64,000 bases of DNA from Betaproteobacteria bacterium (GCA_016790765.1 JAEUMZ010000125.1:1-64000), one strand, 5' to 3'. Counted from the first letter of the stretch, positions 8,472 to 17,338 are shown. The notes: a model not told the origin generated them from the sequence alone. Numbers and translations are program-made.

Positions 8472-9563
8472 ATGGCGGCGAGGCCGTCGAGCGTCGATCT
8501 GTTCTGCCGGGTCGTCGACAACCTCGGCGACATCGGGGTGTGCTGGCGTCTGGCGCGCCAGCTGGTGGCGGAAGCCGGGATCCCGGTGCGCCTGGTGGTG
8601 GACCGGCTCGACGTCGCACAAACGCTGGTTCCGGCAATTGACCCGCAACTGGACCAACAGGATGTGGAGGGCATCCGGCTGGTACGCTGGCGCGACGGCG
8701 AGTTGCTTTGCGAGGCAGACCTGGTCATCGAGGCCTTTGCCTGCGAGCTGCCGCCCGGCTACCTGCTCAGCATGGCCCAGCGAAAACCAGTACCGGCCTG
8801 GGTCAACCTTGAATACCTGTCTGCGGAAGCCTGGGTCCCAAGCCATCATGGCTTGCCCTCCCCGCATCCCCGCCTGCCGCTGTCCAAGCACTTCTTCTTT
8901 CCCGGGTTCGTGGCGGGTACCGGAGGCCTGCTGCGCGAAAATTCGATCAAACCGTCGCCTACCCCTGTCACCGTACCCAAAGTGCCACGGATCTTCGCGT
9001 TCACCTACGACGCCGGGCCGATTGATATGCTCACGGCGGCCATAGCCTCCGATGGCCGTCCTGCCTCCATTTGCGTCCCGGCGATGGAACCGCGGGGCGA
9101 TCTCGAGCGCTGGCGGGCCTCCCAAGCCAAAACCGGCCTGAATGCCGCGCCCATGCTGGAGTTTGTTCCGTTTGTCCCACAGTCTTCATTCGATGAATTG
9201 CTGGCGTCTCACGACCTGTTGCTCGTGCGCGGCGAGGATTCCCTGGTGCGCGCACTGTGGTCAGGAAAGCCGTTCGCGTGGCAGTTGTATCGCCAGGAGG
9301 GCGATGCACACCTGCCCAAGCTGGAGGCCTTCCTGGCCTGGTATGCGCGCGACATGCCGGAACAGCTGCGCAAGGCCTGGCAAGATTTTTCGCGTGCATG
9401 GAATGGCGTGCCCGGATTTGAAATCGCCGCGGAGTGGCCCCGCTTGAGGAACCAGTTGGATGGGTGGGGCGCATATGCATCCGGCCAGGCCGCCAACCTG
9501 ATGCGCCAAGCCGATCTCATGTCTAACTTATTGAGTTTCTTCGGGAAATTGGCTAGAATCTAG
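8472..9563 (+). CDS. earP: EF-P arginine rhamnosyltransferase EarP
   Basis: Inverting glycosyltransferase that attaches rhamnose from dTDP-rhamnose to Arg32 of elongation factor P, which is needed for EF-P rescue of polyproline-stalled ribosomes. The 363-residue product has the N-terminal VVDNLGDIG motif with the two functional Asp residues (Asp16, Asp20 here) and the nucleotide-sugar site LVRGEDSLVRALWSGKPFAWQLY with Glu255. It sits directly upstream of efp, which has Arg at position 32, and this strongly supports the assignment. The dTDP-rhamnose synthesis genes are not in this window. Confidence 0.95.
   Translation: MAARPSSVDLFCRVVDNLGDIGVCWRLARQLVAEAGIPVRLVVDRLDVAQTLVPAIDPQLDQQDVEGIRLVRWRDGELLCEADLVIEAFACELPPGYLLSMAQRKPVPAWVNLEYLSAEAWVPSHHGLPSPHPRLPLSKHFFFPGFVAGTGGLLRENSIKPSPTPVTVPKVPRIFAFTYDAGPIDMLTAAIASDGRPASICVPAMEPRGDLERWRASQAKTGLNAAPMLEFVPFVPQSSFDELLASHDLLLVRGEDSLVRALWSGKPFAWQLYRQEGDAHLPKLEAFLAWYARDMPEQLRKAWQDFSRAWNGVPGFEIAAEWPRLRNQLDGWGAYASGQAANLMRQADLMSNLLSFFGKLARI
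9531..9559 (+). promoter_or_regulatory. putative sigma-70 promoter for efp
   Basis: TTGAGT (9531-9536) and TAGAAT (9554-9559) are spaced by 17 bp at the very 3' end of earP. Transcription would start near 9566, about 70 nt before the efp ATG. This would let efp be transcribed at a higher level than earP. Confidence 0.55.
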
Positions 9564-9635
9564 GGCTTTGTTGCGGCGCACCAACCCGGTTGGGATGGCC
9601 GGCAACGCCAATTTCAACATCACCGAGTCTCACGA

Positions 9636-10190
9636 ATGAAAATCGCACAAGATTTGCGCGCCGGCAATGTGGTCATGGTCGGCAAGGATCCGATGGTGAT
9701 CCTGAAGGCCGAGTACAACAAGTCCGGCCGCAACGCCGCCGTGGTCAAGATGAAGATGAAGAATCTTCTGTCCAACTCCGGGACCGAAACGGTATACAAG
9801 GCCGACGACAAGTTCGATGTCGTGCAACTGGAGAAAAAGGAATGCACCTATTCCTATTTTTCCGACCCGATGTACGTGTTCATGGACGCCGAATACAACC
9901 AGTTCGAAGTGGAAGCCGAGAACATGGGCGACGCGTTGAACTACCTCGACGACGGCATGGCGTGCGAAGTGGTGTTCTATGAGGGCCGCGCGATTTCGGT
10001 GGAAATGCCGACCAGCGTCGAACGTGAAATCGAGACCGAACCCGCAGTGCGCGGCGACACGTCCGGCAAGGTCATGAAGCCGGCCCGCATCAAGCCGACC
10101 AACCACGAAGTGCTGGTGCCGTTGTTCTGCGAAACCGGCAACCGCATCGAGATCGACACGCGCACCAACGAATACCGCCGCCGCGTCTGA
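9636..10190 (+). CDS. efp: elongation factor P, Arg32 type
   Basis: Translation factor that stimulates peptide-bond formation at polyproline stretches. The 184-residue protein has the three beta-barrel domains of bacterial EF-P. The loop tip of domain I reads YNKSGRNAA, with Arg32 in place of the lysine modified by EpmA/EpmB. This is the signature of the rhamnosylated class, and earP is immediately upstream. The C-terminal domain ends [17 protein letters not shown] as expected. The gene is followed by a strong intrinsic terminator. Confidence 0.97.
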   Translation: MKIAQDLRAGNVVMVGKDPMVILKAEYNKSGRNAAVVKMKMKNLLSNSGTETVYKADDKFDVVQLEKKECTYSYFSDPMYVFMDAEYNQFEVEAENMGDALNYLDDGMACEVVFYEGRAISVEMPTSVEREIETEPAVRGDTSGKVMKPARIKPTNHEVLVPLFCETGNRIEIDTRTNEYRRRV

Positions 10191-10211
10191 TTCCCGGATC
10201 GGCCACACACC

Positions 10212-10237
10212 AAAGGGCACCGCAGCGTGCCCTTTTT
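10212..10237 (+). terminator. intrinsic terminator after efp
   Basis: A 9-bp stem, AAAGGGCAC (212-220) with GTGCCCTTT (227-235) in the 10.2-kb region, encloses a six-base loop and runs into a T tract up to 10237. It ends 12 nt before the next gene's ATG. Confidence 0.85.
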
Positions 10238-10249
10238 CATTTGACGCCC

Positions 10250-10894
10250 ATGTCCAAACTCCCCCTGCACGACCCCGGATGCCACGCATGCCCGCGGCTG
10301 GCCGCGTTCCTGGACGACACCCTGCGCGCGAACCCGGGGTACTTTTGCAGGCCCGTGCCGCCCTTCGGGCCCCTGGCCCCCCGGCTGTTGATCGTGGGCC
10401 TGGCCCCCGGAATGCACGGTGCGAACCGGACCGGGCGCCCGTTCACCGGCGACTATGCGGGCCTCCTGCTGTATGAAACGCTGCATGCTTTCGGGTTCTC
10501 CAGTGCCGCGCAATCGGAATCCGCCACGGACGGCTTGAAGCTCATCGACGCGCGCATCACCAATGCCGTGAAGTGCCTGCCGCCACAGAACAAGCCCGCG
10601 ACCGCCGAAGTGCGCAACTGCAACGGCTTCCTGGCCGCCGAGCTTGCCGCGCTCCGGCCGGGCGCGGCCGTCCTGGCACTGGGCGCCGTTTCGCACGGCG
10701 CGGTCCTGCGCGCGCTGGACCTCAAGGCGGGCGCGGCCCGCTTCGCGCACGGCGCACGCCACGCCCTCCCGAACGGGTGCACGCTGTTCGATAGCTACCA
10801 CTGCTCTCGCTACAATACCAACACGCGCCGCCTGACCCCCCAGATGTTCCGCGACGTGTTCCACGCCATTCGCGCCCACCTCGGCCCCGCTTGA
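10250..10894 (+). CDS. uracil-DNA glycosylase, family 5 (UDGb)-like
   Basis: Base-excision-repair enzyme predicted to remove uracil and possibly other deaminated bases from DNA. The 214-residue protein has the family-5 active-site block GLAPGMHGANRTGRPFTGD, where families 1 and 4 have a catalytic Asp or Glu and UDGb proteins have Ala/Gly. It also has Cys residues in CHACPRL, GYFCRP and KCLPP that probably hold a 4Fe-4S cluster. The C-terminal loop reads SYHCSRYNTNT, while SxHPSxxNT is commoner in the family. The ATG at 10250 has a poor Shine-Dalgarno sequence and lies just behind the efp terminator. uvrC follows after 10 bases, so a DNA-repair pair is possible. Confidence 0.85.
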   Translation: MSKLPLHDPGCHACPRLAAFLDDTLRANPGYFCRPVPPFGPLAPRLLIVGLAPGMHGANRTGRPFTGDYAGLLLYETLHAFGFSSAAQSESATDGLKLIDARITNAVKCLPPQNKPATAEVRNCNGFLAAELAALRPGAAVLALGAVSHGAVLRALDLKAGAARFAHGARHALPNGCTLFDSYHCSRYNTNTRRLTPQMFRDVFHAIRAHLGPA

Positions 10895-10904
10895 CCGGGA
10901 GCGC

Positions 10905-12740
10905 ATGGCAACGACGGACGCCATGCCCTTCGACCCGAAACCGATCCTCGCCCGCCTGCCCGAATTGCCGGGCGTCTACCGCATGAAGGATGCGGCCGGC
11001 GACGTGATCTACGTGGGCAAGGCGCGCGACCTGAAGAAGCGCGTCACCTCCTACTTCACCAAGCAGCACGACAGCCCGCGCACCGCGCTGATGGTGTCGC
11101 AGATCGACGGGCTCGAGACGACGGTGGTGCGCAGCGAGGCCGAGGCGCTGATCCTCGAAAACAACCTGATCAAGTCGCTGCAGCCGAAGTACAACGTCGT
11201 GTTCCGCGACGACAAGAGCTACGCGTACATCATGATCACGGACCACGCGTTTCCGCAACTGCGCTTTCACCGCGGGGCCCATGTCAAGCCGAACCGCTAT
11301 TTTGGGCCGTTTCCGTCCGCCTGGGCGATTCGCGAAACGATCCAGCACCTGCAGAAGGTGTTCAGGCTGCGCACCTGCGACAACGCGGTGTTCTCCAATC
11401 GATCGCGTCCCTGCCTGTTGCATCAGATCGGCCGTTGCTCGGCACCCTGCGTGGGCCTCGTCTCCAAGTCCGACTACGCGCGCGACATCGACAACGCCGC
11501 ACTGTTCCTGCAGGGCAAGGAGAGCGAGGTCATCGATGCATTGACGGCCAAGATGGAACAGGCCGCCGCGGAACAACGCTATGAAGCCGCCGCGGCCAGC
11601 CGCGACCAGGTCCGCACGTTGCAGAAGATCGTCGCGACGCAGTTCGTCGAAACCCGGCACTCGCGCGATGCGGACATCATCGTGGCCGTCGAGGCAGCGG
11701 GCATGTGGTGCGTCAACCTGGCGATGGTGCGCGGCGGGCGGCACCTTGGTGACAAGAGCTTCTTTCCCGGCAACGCTGCGCAGGCCGAGCGGGATGCCGT
11801 GCTGGAGGCCTTCTTCGACCAGCACTATGGCGAACAGACACCCCCGCCCCGCATCGTGGTCGAAAGCGGCCTGGATCTTTCGCTGTATGCGGCGGCGCTG
11901 GGCGAATTCGCCGGCCGTGAAGTCCGCTTCATCGACCACCCCGCGGGCGAGGAGCGCGTCTGGCTCGACATGGCCGCCAAAAACGCGCGCTTCGCGATCG
12001 AGCAGCGGCTTGCCGATCGCGCGTCGCAGGAAAAGAAGCTGACCGCGATGCAGGATGCCCTGGGCATGCCGGCGCTGCAACGGGTGGAGTGCTTCGACAT
12101 CAGCCACACGATGGGCGAGGCGACCGTCGGCTCGTGCGTCGTGTTCGATCGCGGCGCAATGCAGAAAGGGGAGTACCGGCGTTTCAATGTGCAAGGGATC
12201 ACGGCCGGCGACGACTACGCGGCCATGCGCGACGTGTTGTCCCGGCGCTATGCCGTGCTGACGGAGCCGCCGGAGGAGGGCGCCGAAGCCCGCTCGCGGC
12301 CGGACCTGGTGCTGATCGACGGCGGAAAGGGGCAGCTGGGCGTGGGGGAGGAGGTGATGACGTCGCTCGGCCTCACCGACATCCCGCTCATCGGTGTGGC
12401 GAAAGGCGAGGATCGCAAGCCCGGGCTGGAGACGCTGATCTTCGGCTACTCGCGGACGGAACTGCACTTGCCGGTGGACAACATCGGTTTTCACCTGATC
12501 CAGCAGATTCGCGACGAGGCCCATCGCTTCGCCATCACCGGGCATCGGGCGCGGCGCGGCAAGAACCGCAAGTCCTCGCGCCTGGATGACGTGCCCGGCA
12601 TCGGGCCGAAGAAGAAAAAGGCCCTGCTTGCGCGATTCGGCGGGCTGCAGGGCGTCAAAGATGCCAGCCTCGAGGACCTGATGCGTGTGGAGGGCATCAG
12701 CCGTACGCTGGCGCAGACCCTGCGCGACAACCTTGCGTAG
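10905..12740 (+). CDS. uvrC: excinuclease ABC subunit C
   Basis: Makes the two incisions in nucleotide excision repair after UvrAB damage recognition. The 611-residue protein has the GIY-YIG nuclease domain at about residues 18-95 (LPGVYRMKDAAGDVIYVGKA), a UVR motif around 200-235, the RNase H-like 5'-incision domain containing VECFDISHTMGEATVGSCVVFD, and a C-terminal helix-hairpin-helix pair (DDVPGIGPKKKKALL). GGGAG precedes the ATG at 10905. It is followed by pgsA, the usual uvrC-pgsA pairing of proteobacteria. Confidence 0.97.
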   Translation: MATTDAMPFDPKPILARLPELPGVYRMKDAAGDVIYVGKARDLKKRVTSYFTKQHDSPRTALMVSQIDGLETTVVRSEAEALILENNLIKSLQPKYNVVFRDDKSYAYIMITDHAFPQLRFHRGAHVKPNRYFGPFPSAWAIRETIQHLQKVFRLRTCDNAVFSNRSRPCLLHQIGRCSAPCVGLVSKSDYARDIDNAALFLQGKESEVIDALTAKMEQAAAEQRYEAAAASRDQVRTLQKIVATQFVETRHSRDADIIVAVEAAGMWCVNLAMVRGGRHLGDKSFFPGNAAQAERDAVLEAFFDQHYGEQTPPPRIVVESGLDLSLYAAALGEFAGREVRFIDHPAGEERVWLDMAAKNARFAIEQRLADRASQEKKLTAMQDALGMPALQRVECFDISHTMGEATVGSCVVFDRGAMQKGEYRRFNVQGITAGDDYAAMRDVLSRRYAVLTEPPEEGAEARSRPDLVLIDGGKGQLGVGEEVMTSLGLTDIPLIGVAKGEDRKPGLETLIFGYSRTELHLPVDNIGFHLIQQIRDEAHRFAITGHRARRGKNRKSSRLDDVPGIGPKKKKALLARFGGLQGVKDASLEDLMRVEGISRTLAQTLRDNLA

Positions 12741-12772
12741 GCTTGGCCGCCGCCGTTGGGTAAACTGCGTCC

Positions 12773-13360
12773 GTGATCTTCAACATTCCCATCCTGCTCA
12801 CTTGGCTGCGCATTGCCGCCATCCCGCTGTTTGTGGCGGTCCTGTACATCGACGAGCCTTGGCTCACCCAGCGCCAGGCGAACCTCATTTCGATGTGGAT
12901 CTTCATTGCTGCTGCCGTCACCGACTGGTTTGATGGTTACCTTGCGCGCAGGTTGAACCAGACCTCGGCTTTCGGCGCGTTCCTCGACCCGGTGGCGGAC
13001 AAGCTGATGGTGGCCGCGGCCCTGATCGTGCTGGTGGAGCTGGGCCGCACCGATGCCATCGTCGCACTGGTCATCATCGGCCGCGAGATCACGATTTCGG
13101 CGTTGCGGGAGTGGATGGCGCAACTGGGGCAATCGAAGAGTGTCGCCGTATCCATGCTGGGCAAGATCAAGACGGTCGCCCAGCTGGTGGCCATCCCGTT
13201 CCTGCTGTTCGATGGCGACCTGTTCGGCCTGGTTGACACGCGCATTGCCGGCCGCATCTTCATTTGGGCCGCAGCAATATTGACCTTGTGGTCGATGGTC
13301 TACTACCTGAAAGCTGCGTTCCAGGATGAGCGTGCACGCAAGCCGGGCGGCGGTCCCTAG
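12773..13360 (+). CDS. pgsA: CDP-diacylglycerol--glycerol-3-phosphate 3-phosphatidyltransferase
   Basis: Integral membrane enzyme making phosphatidylglycerophosphate from CDP-diacylglycerol and glycerol 3-phosphate, the committed step to phosphatidylglycerol. The 195-residue protein starts at GTG 12773 with FNIPILLTWLRI. It carries the CDP-alcohol phosphotransferase motif D-G-x2-A-R-x8-G-x3-D-x3-D as DGYLARRLNQTSAFGAFLDPVAD at about residues 47-69. Several membrane segments follow. The final four bases overlap the convergent GGDEF-EAL gene on the other strand. Confidence 0.95.
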   Translation: MIFNIPILLTWLRIAAIPLFVAVLYIDEPWLTQRQANLISMWIFIAAAVTDWFDGYLARRLNQTSAFGAFLDPVADKLMVAAALIVLVELGRTDAIVALVIIGREITISALREWMAQLGQSKSVAVSMLGKIKTVAQLVAIPFLLFDGDLFGLVDTRIAGRIFIWAAAILTLWSMVYYLKAAFQDERARKPGGGP

Positions 13361-16300
13361 CCGGTGGCCCGCTTCGCGATGGCCTCGAACTCGGGCGCGC
13401 GCACCGGCCGGCTGAACAGGAATCCCTGATAGGCGTCGCAACCGAGTTCGCGCAACGACGCCAGTTGCGCCTCCGTCTCCACCCCTTCGGCGACGGCGGT
13501 GATCTCGAGGGCCCGCGCCAAGGCGATCACGGCCGCCACGATGGCATGGTCGCCGCGGTCGACGTCGATGCCGGCCACGAAGGTCTTGTCCACCTTCAGG
13601 GTATCGATGGGGAAGCGCTTGAGGTGCGACAGGCTCGAGTAACCGGTACCGAAGTCGTCGATGGCCACGCGCACGCCAAATTCCCGCAACTCGGCCAAGG
13701 TGCGTCCGACGCCTTCCGGATCGCGCAGCATGCCGGTTTCGGTGATTTCCAATTCGAGAAACCGCGGATCGCAGCGCTCGCGCAGGACGCGCTCCTTGAC
13801 GCGCGGCGCCAACTGGCTGGCACGAAACTGGCCTGCGGCCAGGTTGACCGCCAGCGTCAGGTCGCCGAGGCCGCTCGATTGCCAGTGACGAAGCGTGACA
13901 CACGCGGCATCGATGACCCAGTCGCCGATTTCGTGGATCAGGCCGGTCTCCTCGGCCAGGGGCATGAATTCGGCCGGCGAGATCAGGCCGCGGGTAGGAT
14001 GGTGCCAGCGCAGCAGGGCCTCGGCCCCGATCACCTTGCCCGAGGCCAGCGCCACCTTGGGTTGCAGGTAGAGCTCGAATTCACTGCGGACGACCGCTGA
14101 GCGCAACGCGTTCTCCATCACCCGCATGGCGGTGCCGCGCGCGGCCAGGTCCGCCGAGAACACCTGGAACGTGTTCTTGCCCTGCTCCTTGGCGCGGTAC
14201 ATCGCCATGTCGGCGTTTTTCATCAGGCTCTCGGCGTCTTCCGCGTCGTCCGGGAACAGGCTGATGCCGACCGAACCGGATATATGAATGTCGTGCCCCT
14301 CGATGCGCGAGGGCTTGCGCACCTCGTCCAGCAGCTTGGAGGCCACCACGCGCGGCGCCTCCAAGTCCTCGATCTGCTCGAGCACCACCATGAATTCGTC
14401 CCCCGACAGCCGCACCAGGAGATCGGTGTCGCGCACCACGCGCGCCAGGCGCTGGGCCATTTCCCGCAGCAGTTCATCGCCGATGCGATGGCCCAGCGTG
14501 TCGTTGACGTCCTTGAAGCGGTCCAGGTCGATGAACATGGCCGCCACGCGCTGCCCGCCGCGGCGCGCGCGCGAGATCGACAGGCGCAGGCGGTCCTGCA
14601 GCATGGCACGGTTGGGGAGCCCGGTCAGGCTGTCATGCGTGGCCTGGTGCACCAGCCGCTCCTCGGCCAGCACCCGCGTGGTGACATCCTGTGCCAGAGA
14701 CAACACCGAGACCAGCTGGCCGCGCTCGTCGCGCAGGCAGGAGTTGTACCACTCGCACCAGATCACGCGGCCATCCTTGCGGTAGTTCCGGTGCAGGCTT
14801 GACGCGCGCGGATCACCGTGCTTGATGAGCCGCTCCATCACGGCGGTTGCCTGTTCGCAATCGCCTTCGACGGTGAAGCGCCAGCCGTCGATCCGCTTGC
14901 CAAGAAGCTCCGATTCCGACCAGCCAAAAATCCGCTCCGCCTGCGGTGACCAGCGCCGCAGCGCCAGTTGTTCGTCCCACTCGATCACGGCGAGGGGCGT
15001 ATTTTCAAAGTGGGACGACAGCAGCCAGTTGGCATGCCGCAGGCTGATTTCCGTCTTCTTCAGGTCGTCGATGTCGGTTCCCGCGACATACAGGCCGACT
15101 GCCTTGCCGTCCGGACCGAAGCGCGGGGTATAGCGAGTCAGCATCCAGCGTTGGGTGGCCGGGTCGGTGCCCAGTTGCCGCTCAACGGTGACGGTTTCGC
15201 CGGCCATGGCGCGATCCCAATACGGCTTGGCATCGCTGTAGCGGCGCTCGCCGAACACCTCCTTGAGGTCGCGATTGACCAGCTGTTCGCGGGTGAGGCC
15301 GAACATCTCTTCCACGCGCTTGTTGATGAGTTGGTAGCGATAGGACGCGTCGATGTACACCATCGGGTGCGGCAGGCTATCCATCGCAATGCGCAGCTCC
15401 GCCTCCCGTGCCTGCAGCGCCTCCTGCGCGGTCTTGATGTCGGTGATGTCGATGGAAAGCATGTACAGGCCGGCCTGCCTGCCTTCCCGGTCGCGGTCGG
15501 GAACCAGGACGACGCGATACCAGCGCAGGTCCCCCACGCGGGTGGCTGCCTGACGCTCGTAGGTGACTTTCTCGCCGGCCAATGCGCGCATCAGGAAAGC
15601 ATCGTCGACCGCAAGCTCCGGCGCCGGGATGACATCGCGGTAGTGACTGCCAATGACCTGGTGGCGGGCCATGCCGCGCCGTTCGAGAAACGTGTTGTTG
15701 ACGAACTTGAAGGTCCCCGAACCGTCGGTGTAGGCAATCGACTCCGGGATGTTGTCGGTGAACAGTCGCAGCTGGCGTTCTTGCGCCAGCAGGCTCTCGC
15801 GCATCAGCACGTCGTCGTGAATGTCGGTCAGGACGCTGTAGACACCGCGGACTTTGCCGCGCTCGTCGCGGTCCGGGATCAAGGTGCCACGGATCCAGCG
15901 TGCGTCGCGGCCGTGGAGTTCGGCCAGCCTCTCGTAGGTGGAGCGCACACCTGAGAACGCATTCTCGAGGTGCGGCAGGATCGTTTCCAGCGCCTCTGGC
16001 GGGTACAGCTCTTCAATCGTCTTTCCCAGCCGCAGGCCCTGGGCATCGCCAAACCACTCCTCGCTGGTCTTGTTGGCAAACACGATGCGGCGCCGCGCAT
16101 CGATGTAGCCCAGCGGCAGGCCGATATTGTCCGTGATCAACCGCAGCTGGCGCTCCCGCTCCTCGAGTACCGCCTGTACCTGGAAGTCCTTCTCGACGTC
16201 AGCAATGGTGACAAACAGCCCCACAACTTCACCCGAGGGACCCACCTCGGGAAACATGTTGACGCGAATCATCACCGAAGGCCGGTTGGCAAAACTGCCG

Positions 16301-17016
16301 CGCCGCACGTAGGACACCTCGCGCCCGGCCAGGGCCTCGCGCGCATGCGGCTCCACCTGGCGGAACTGATCGGTGCCGATCACCTCTTCCCACGTGCGGC
16401 CGATGATGTCGCTCTCACTGACACCGAACCACTCGCAGGCGACCCGGTTGGCATAGCGGTATCTCAGGTTGCGGTCGCTTCTCGACAGCGGCATGGCGAT
16501 GTTGTCCGCCAGGCGGCGCAAGTCGGCCTCCTTGGCGATCAGTTGCTGGCGCAACTGGAAATCCTCCTCGGTGTCCTGGACCAGGACATAGGTTCCGACC
16601 GGCCGCCCGTCGTCGAGGATGTCGGGGTGGAACGCCACGCGGATGTGCCGCTCCGCGCGCACTTTTGAAAGGGTCTCCGCCTCGCAAATCTCACCGGCTT
16701 CGGCACGCAGCAGGTATGGCCGGTAGAAGGCGTAAGTCTCGTCGCCAAACAATCGACGCGCGTGGGAACCCACCGCGGTCGCTTCGTCGCAGCCGACCCA
16801 GTTCAGGAATGCGACATTGGCGAAACGGATGATGTGACCGGTGTCGAGGTAGAGCAGCGGTCTGCCGGCGTTGTCGGCCAGCGTCTTGAGCATGCGGTCG
16901 CGCTCGGTGAGGTCGCGCAGGATGGCATCAATTTGCTGCTTCGCGTCCTGCTCATCGGAATTCGCGATTCCCTGCCGTTCGGCAACACTCTGCGGATTCG
17001 GGCTCGGTGGAGGCAT
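13357..17016 (-). CDS. multi-PAS diguanylate cyclase/phosphodiesterase (six PAS, GGDEF, EAL)
   Basis: Predicted cyclic-di-GMP signalling protein of 1219 residues. Six PAS-like sensor repeats fill roughly residues 40-790. Five repeat the pattern LR-x-(I/L/F)-x-DN-(x)-P near their starts (for example LRRLADNIAMPL, LRLITDNIGLPL, LRLFTDNIPESI). A GGDEF domain follows with the active site SGDEF at 871-875 (Ser for the first Gly), then an EAL domain with EAL at 999-1001 and an intact DDFGTGYSS. No transmembrane segment or signal peptide is seen, so a cytosolic sensor is inferred. The ATG at 17016 starts just before the helical segment leading into PAS1. Upstream in-frame sequence runs through tRNA genes and is not coding. 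Phosphodiesterase residues look complete, while cyclase activity is uncertain. Confidence 0.93.
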   Translation of the reverse strand: MPPPSPNPQSVAERQGIANSDEQDAKQQIDAILRDLTERDRMLKTLADNAGRPLLYLDTGHIIRFANVAFLNWVGCDEATAVGSHARRLFGDETYAFYRPYLLRAEAGEICEAETLSKVRAERHIRVAFHPDILDDGRPVGTYVLVQDTEEDFQLRQQLIAKEADLRRLADNIAMPLSRSDRNLRYRYANRVACEWFGVSESDIIGRTWEEVIGTDQFRQVEPHAREALAGREVSYVRRGSFANRPSVMIRVNMFPEVGPSGEVVGLFVTIADVEKDFQVQAVLEERERQLRLITDNIGLPLGYIDARRRIVFANKTSEEWFGDAQGLRLGKTIEELYPPEALETILPHLENAFSGVRSTYERLAELHGRDARWIRGTLIPDRDERGKVRGVYSVLTDIHDDVLMRESLLAQERQLRLFTDNIPESIAYTDGSGTFKFVNNTFLERRGMARHQVIGSHYRDVIPAPELAVDDAFLMRALAGEKVTYERQAATRVGDLRWYRVVLVPDRDREGRQAGLYMLSIDITDIKTAQEALQAREAELRIAMDSLPHPMVYIDASYRYQLINKRVEEMFGLTREQLVNRDLKEVFGERRYSDAKPYWDRAMAGETVTVERQLGTDPATQRWMLTRYTPRFGPDGKAVGLYVAGTDIDDLKKTEISLRHANWLLSSHFENTPLAVIEWDEQLALRRWSPQAERIFGWSESELLGKRIDGWRFTVEGDCEQATAVMERLIKHGDPRASSLHRNYRKDGRVIWCEWYNSCLRDERGQLVSVLSLAQDVTTRVLAEERLVHQATHDSLTGLPNRAMLQDRLRLSISRARRGGQRVAAMFIDLDRFKDVNDTLGHRIGDELLREMAQRLARVVRDTDLLVRLSGDEFMVVLEQIEDLEAPRVVASKLLDEVRKPSRIEGHDIHISGSVGISLFPDDAEDAESLMKNADMAMYRAKEQGKNTFQVFSADLAARGTAMRVMENALRSAVVRSEFELYLQPKVALASGKVIGAEALLRWHHPTRGLISPAEFMPLAEETGLIHEIGDWVIDAACVTLRHWQSSGLGDLTLAVNLAAGQFRASQLAPRVKERVLRERCDPRFLELEITETGMLRDPEGVGRTLAELREFGVRVAIDDFGTGYSSLSHLKRFPIDTLKVDKTFVAGIDVDRGDHAIVAAVIALARALEITAVAEGVETEAQLASLRELGCDAYQGFLFSRPVRAPEFEAIAKRATG

Positions 17017-17090
17017 TGAGGGATTGGCGGCAGGCTGTGGGGCGGGCACCGCTTGGTGTGCAAAGCGTCCTAGCTTACGCCTGCGTGACC

Positions 17091-17120
17091 TTGTACGGGA
17101 CCCGTCGACTGTGCCATAAT
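17091..17120 (+). promoter_or_regulatory. putative promoter of the tRNA-Gly/Cys/Leu cluster
   Basis: TTGTAC (17091-17096) and CATAAT (17115-17120) are separated by 18 bp. The expected start point, about 17127, is three bases before the first mature tRNA base. The three tRNAs follow without an obvious second promoter. Confidence 0.55.
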
Positions 17121-17129
17121 ATCGGCTGC

Positions 17130-17205
17130 GCGGGAATAGCTCAGTTGGTAGAGCGCAACCTTGCCAAGGTTGAGGTCGCGAGTTCGAGACTCGTTTCCCG
17201 CTCCA
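17130..17205 (+). tRNA. tRNA-Gly (GCC)
   Basis: Complete 76-nt cloverleaf including an encoded CCA at 17203-17205. The acceptor stem GCGGGAA/TTCCCGC pairs fully. The anticodon loop TTGCCAA places GCC at 17163-17165, and the T loop contains GTTCGAGAC. First gene of a Gly-Cys-Leu cluster common in betaproteobacteria. Confidence 0.97.
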
Positions 17206-17211
17206 ATTTTT

Positions 17212-17235
17212 CGGGGAAGGTGCCAGCCTTCCCCG
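17212..17235 (+). other. GC-rich hairpin in the tRNA-Gly/tRNA-Cys spacer
   Basis: A perfect 9-bp stem, CGGGGAAGG (17212-17220) with CCTTCCCCG (17227-17235), encloses a six-base loop. Only a short TTTT lies four bases downstream, so termination would be weak. It may be a processing signal or a partial terminator within the tRNA precursor. Confidence 0.6.
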
Positions 17236-17264
17236 CGTCGTTTTGGCCCTGTTGGAACCCCCAA

Positions 17265-17338
17265 GGCGGGTTAGCAAAGTGGCTATGCAGCGGATTGCAA
17301 ATCCGTCTACGTCGGTTCGATTCCGGCACCCGCCTCCA
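17265..17338 (+). tRNA. tRNA-Cys (GCA)
   Basis: 74-nt cloverleaf with acceptor stem GGCGGGT/ACCCGCC, anticodon GCA at 17297-17299 in the loop of stem CGGAT/ATCCG, T loop GTTCGATTC, discriminator T and encoded CCA at 17336-17338. Second gene of the cluster. Confidence 0.96.

Noticed and set aside
13818-13832. TGGCAC-N5-TGGC, a sigma-54-like site on the plus strand
   Set aside because: It lies inside the GGDEF-EAL coding sequence in antisense orientation, has no downstream gene on that strand and lacks the TTGC box.
17212-17243. Hairpin after tRNA-Gly as a full terminator
   Set aside because: The T run is short and displaced by four bases from the stem, and two more tRNAs follow without a clear promoter, so read-through is more likely.
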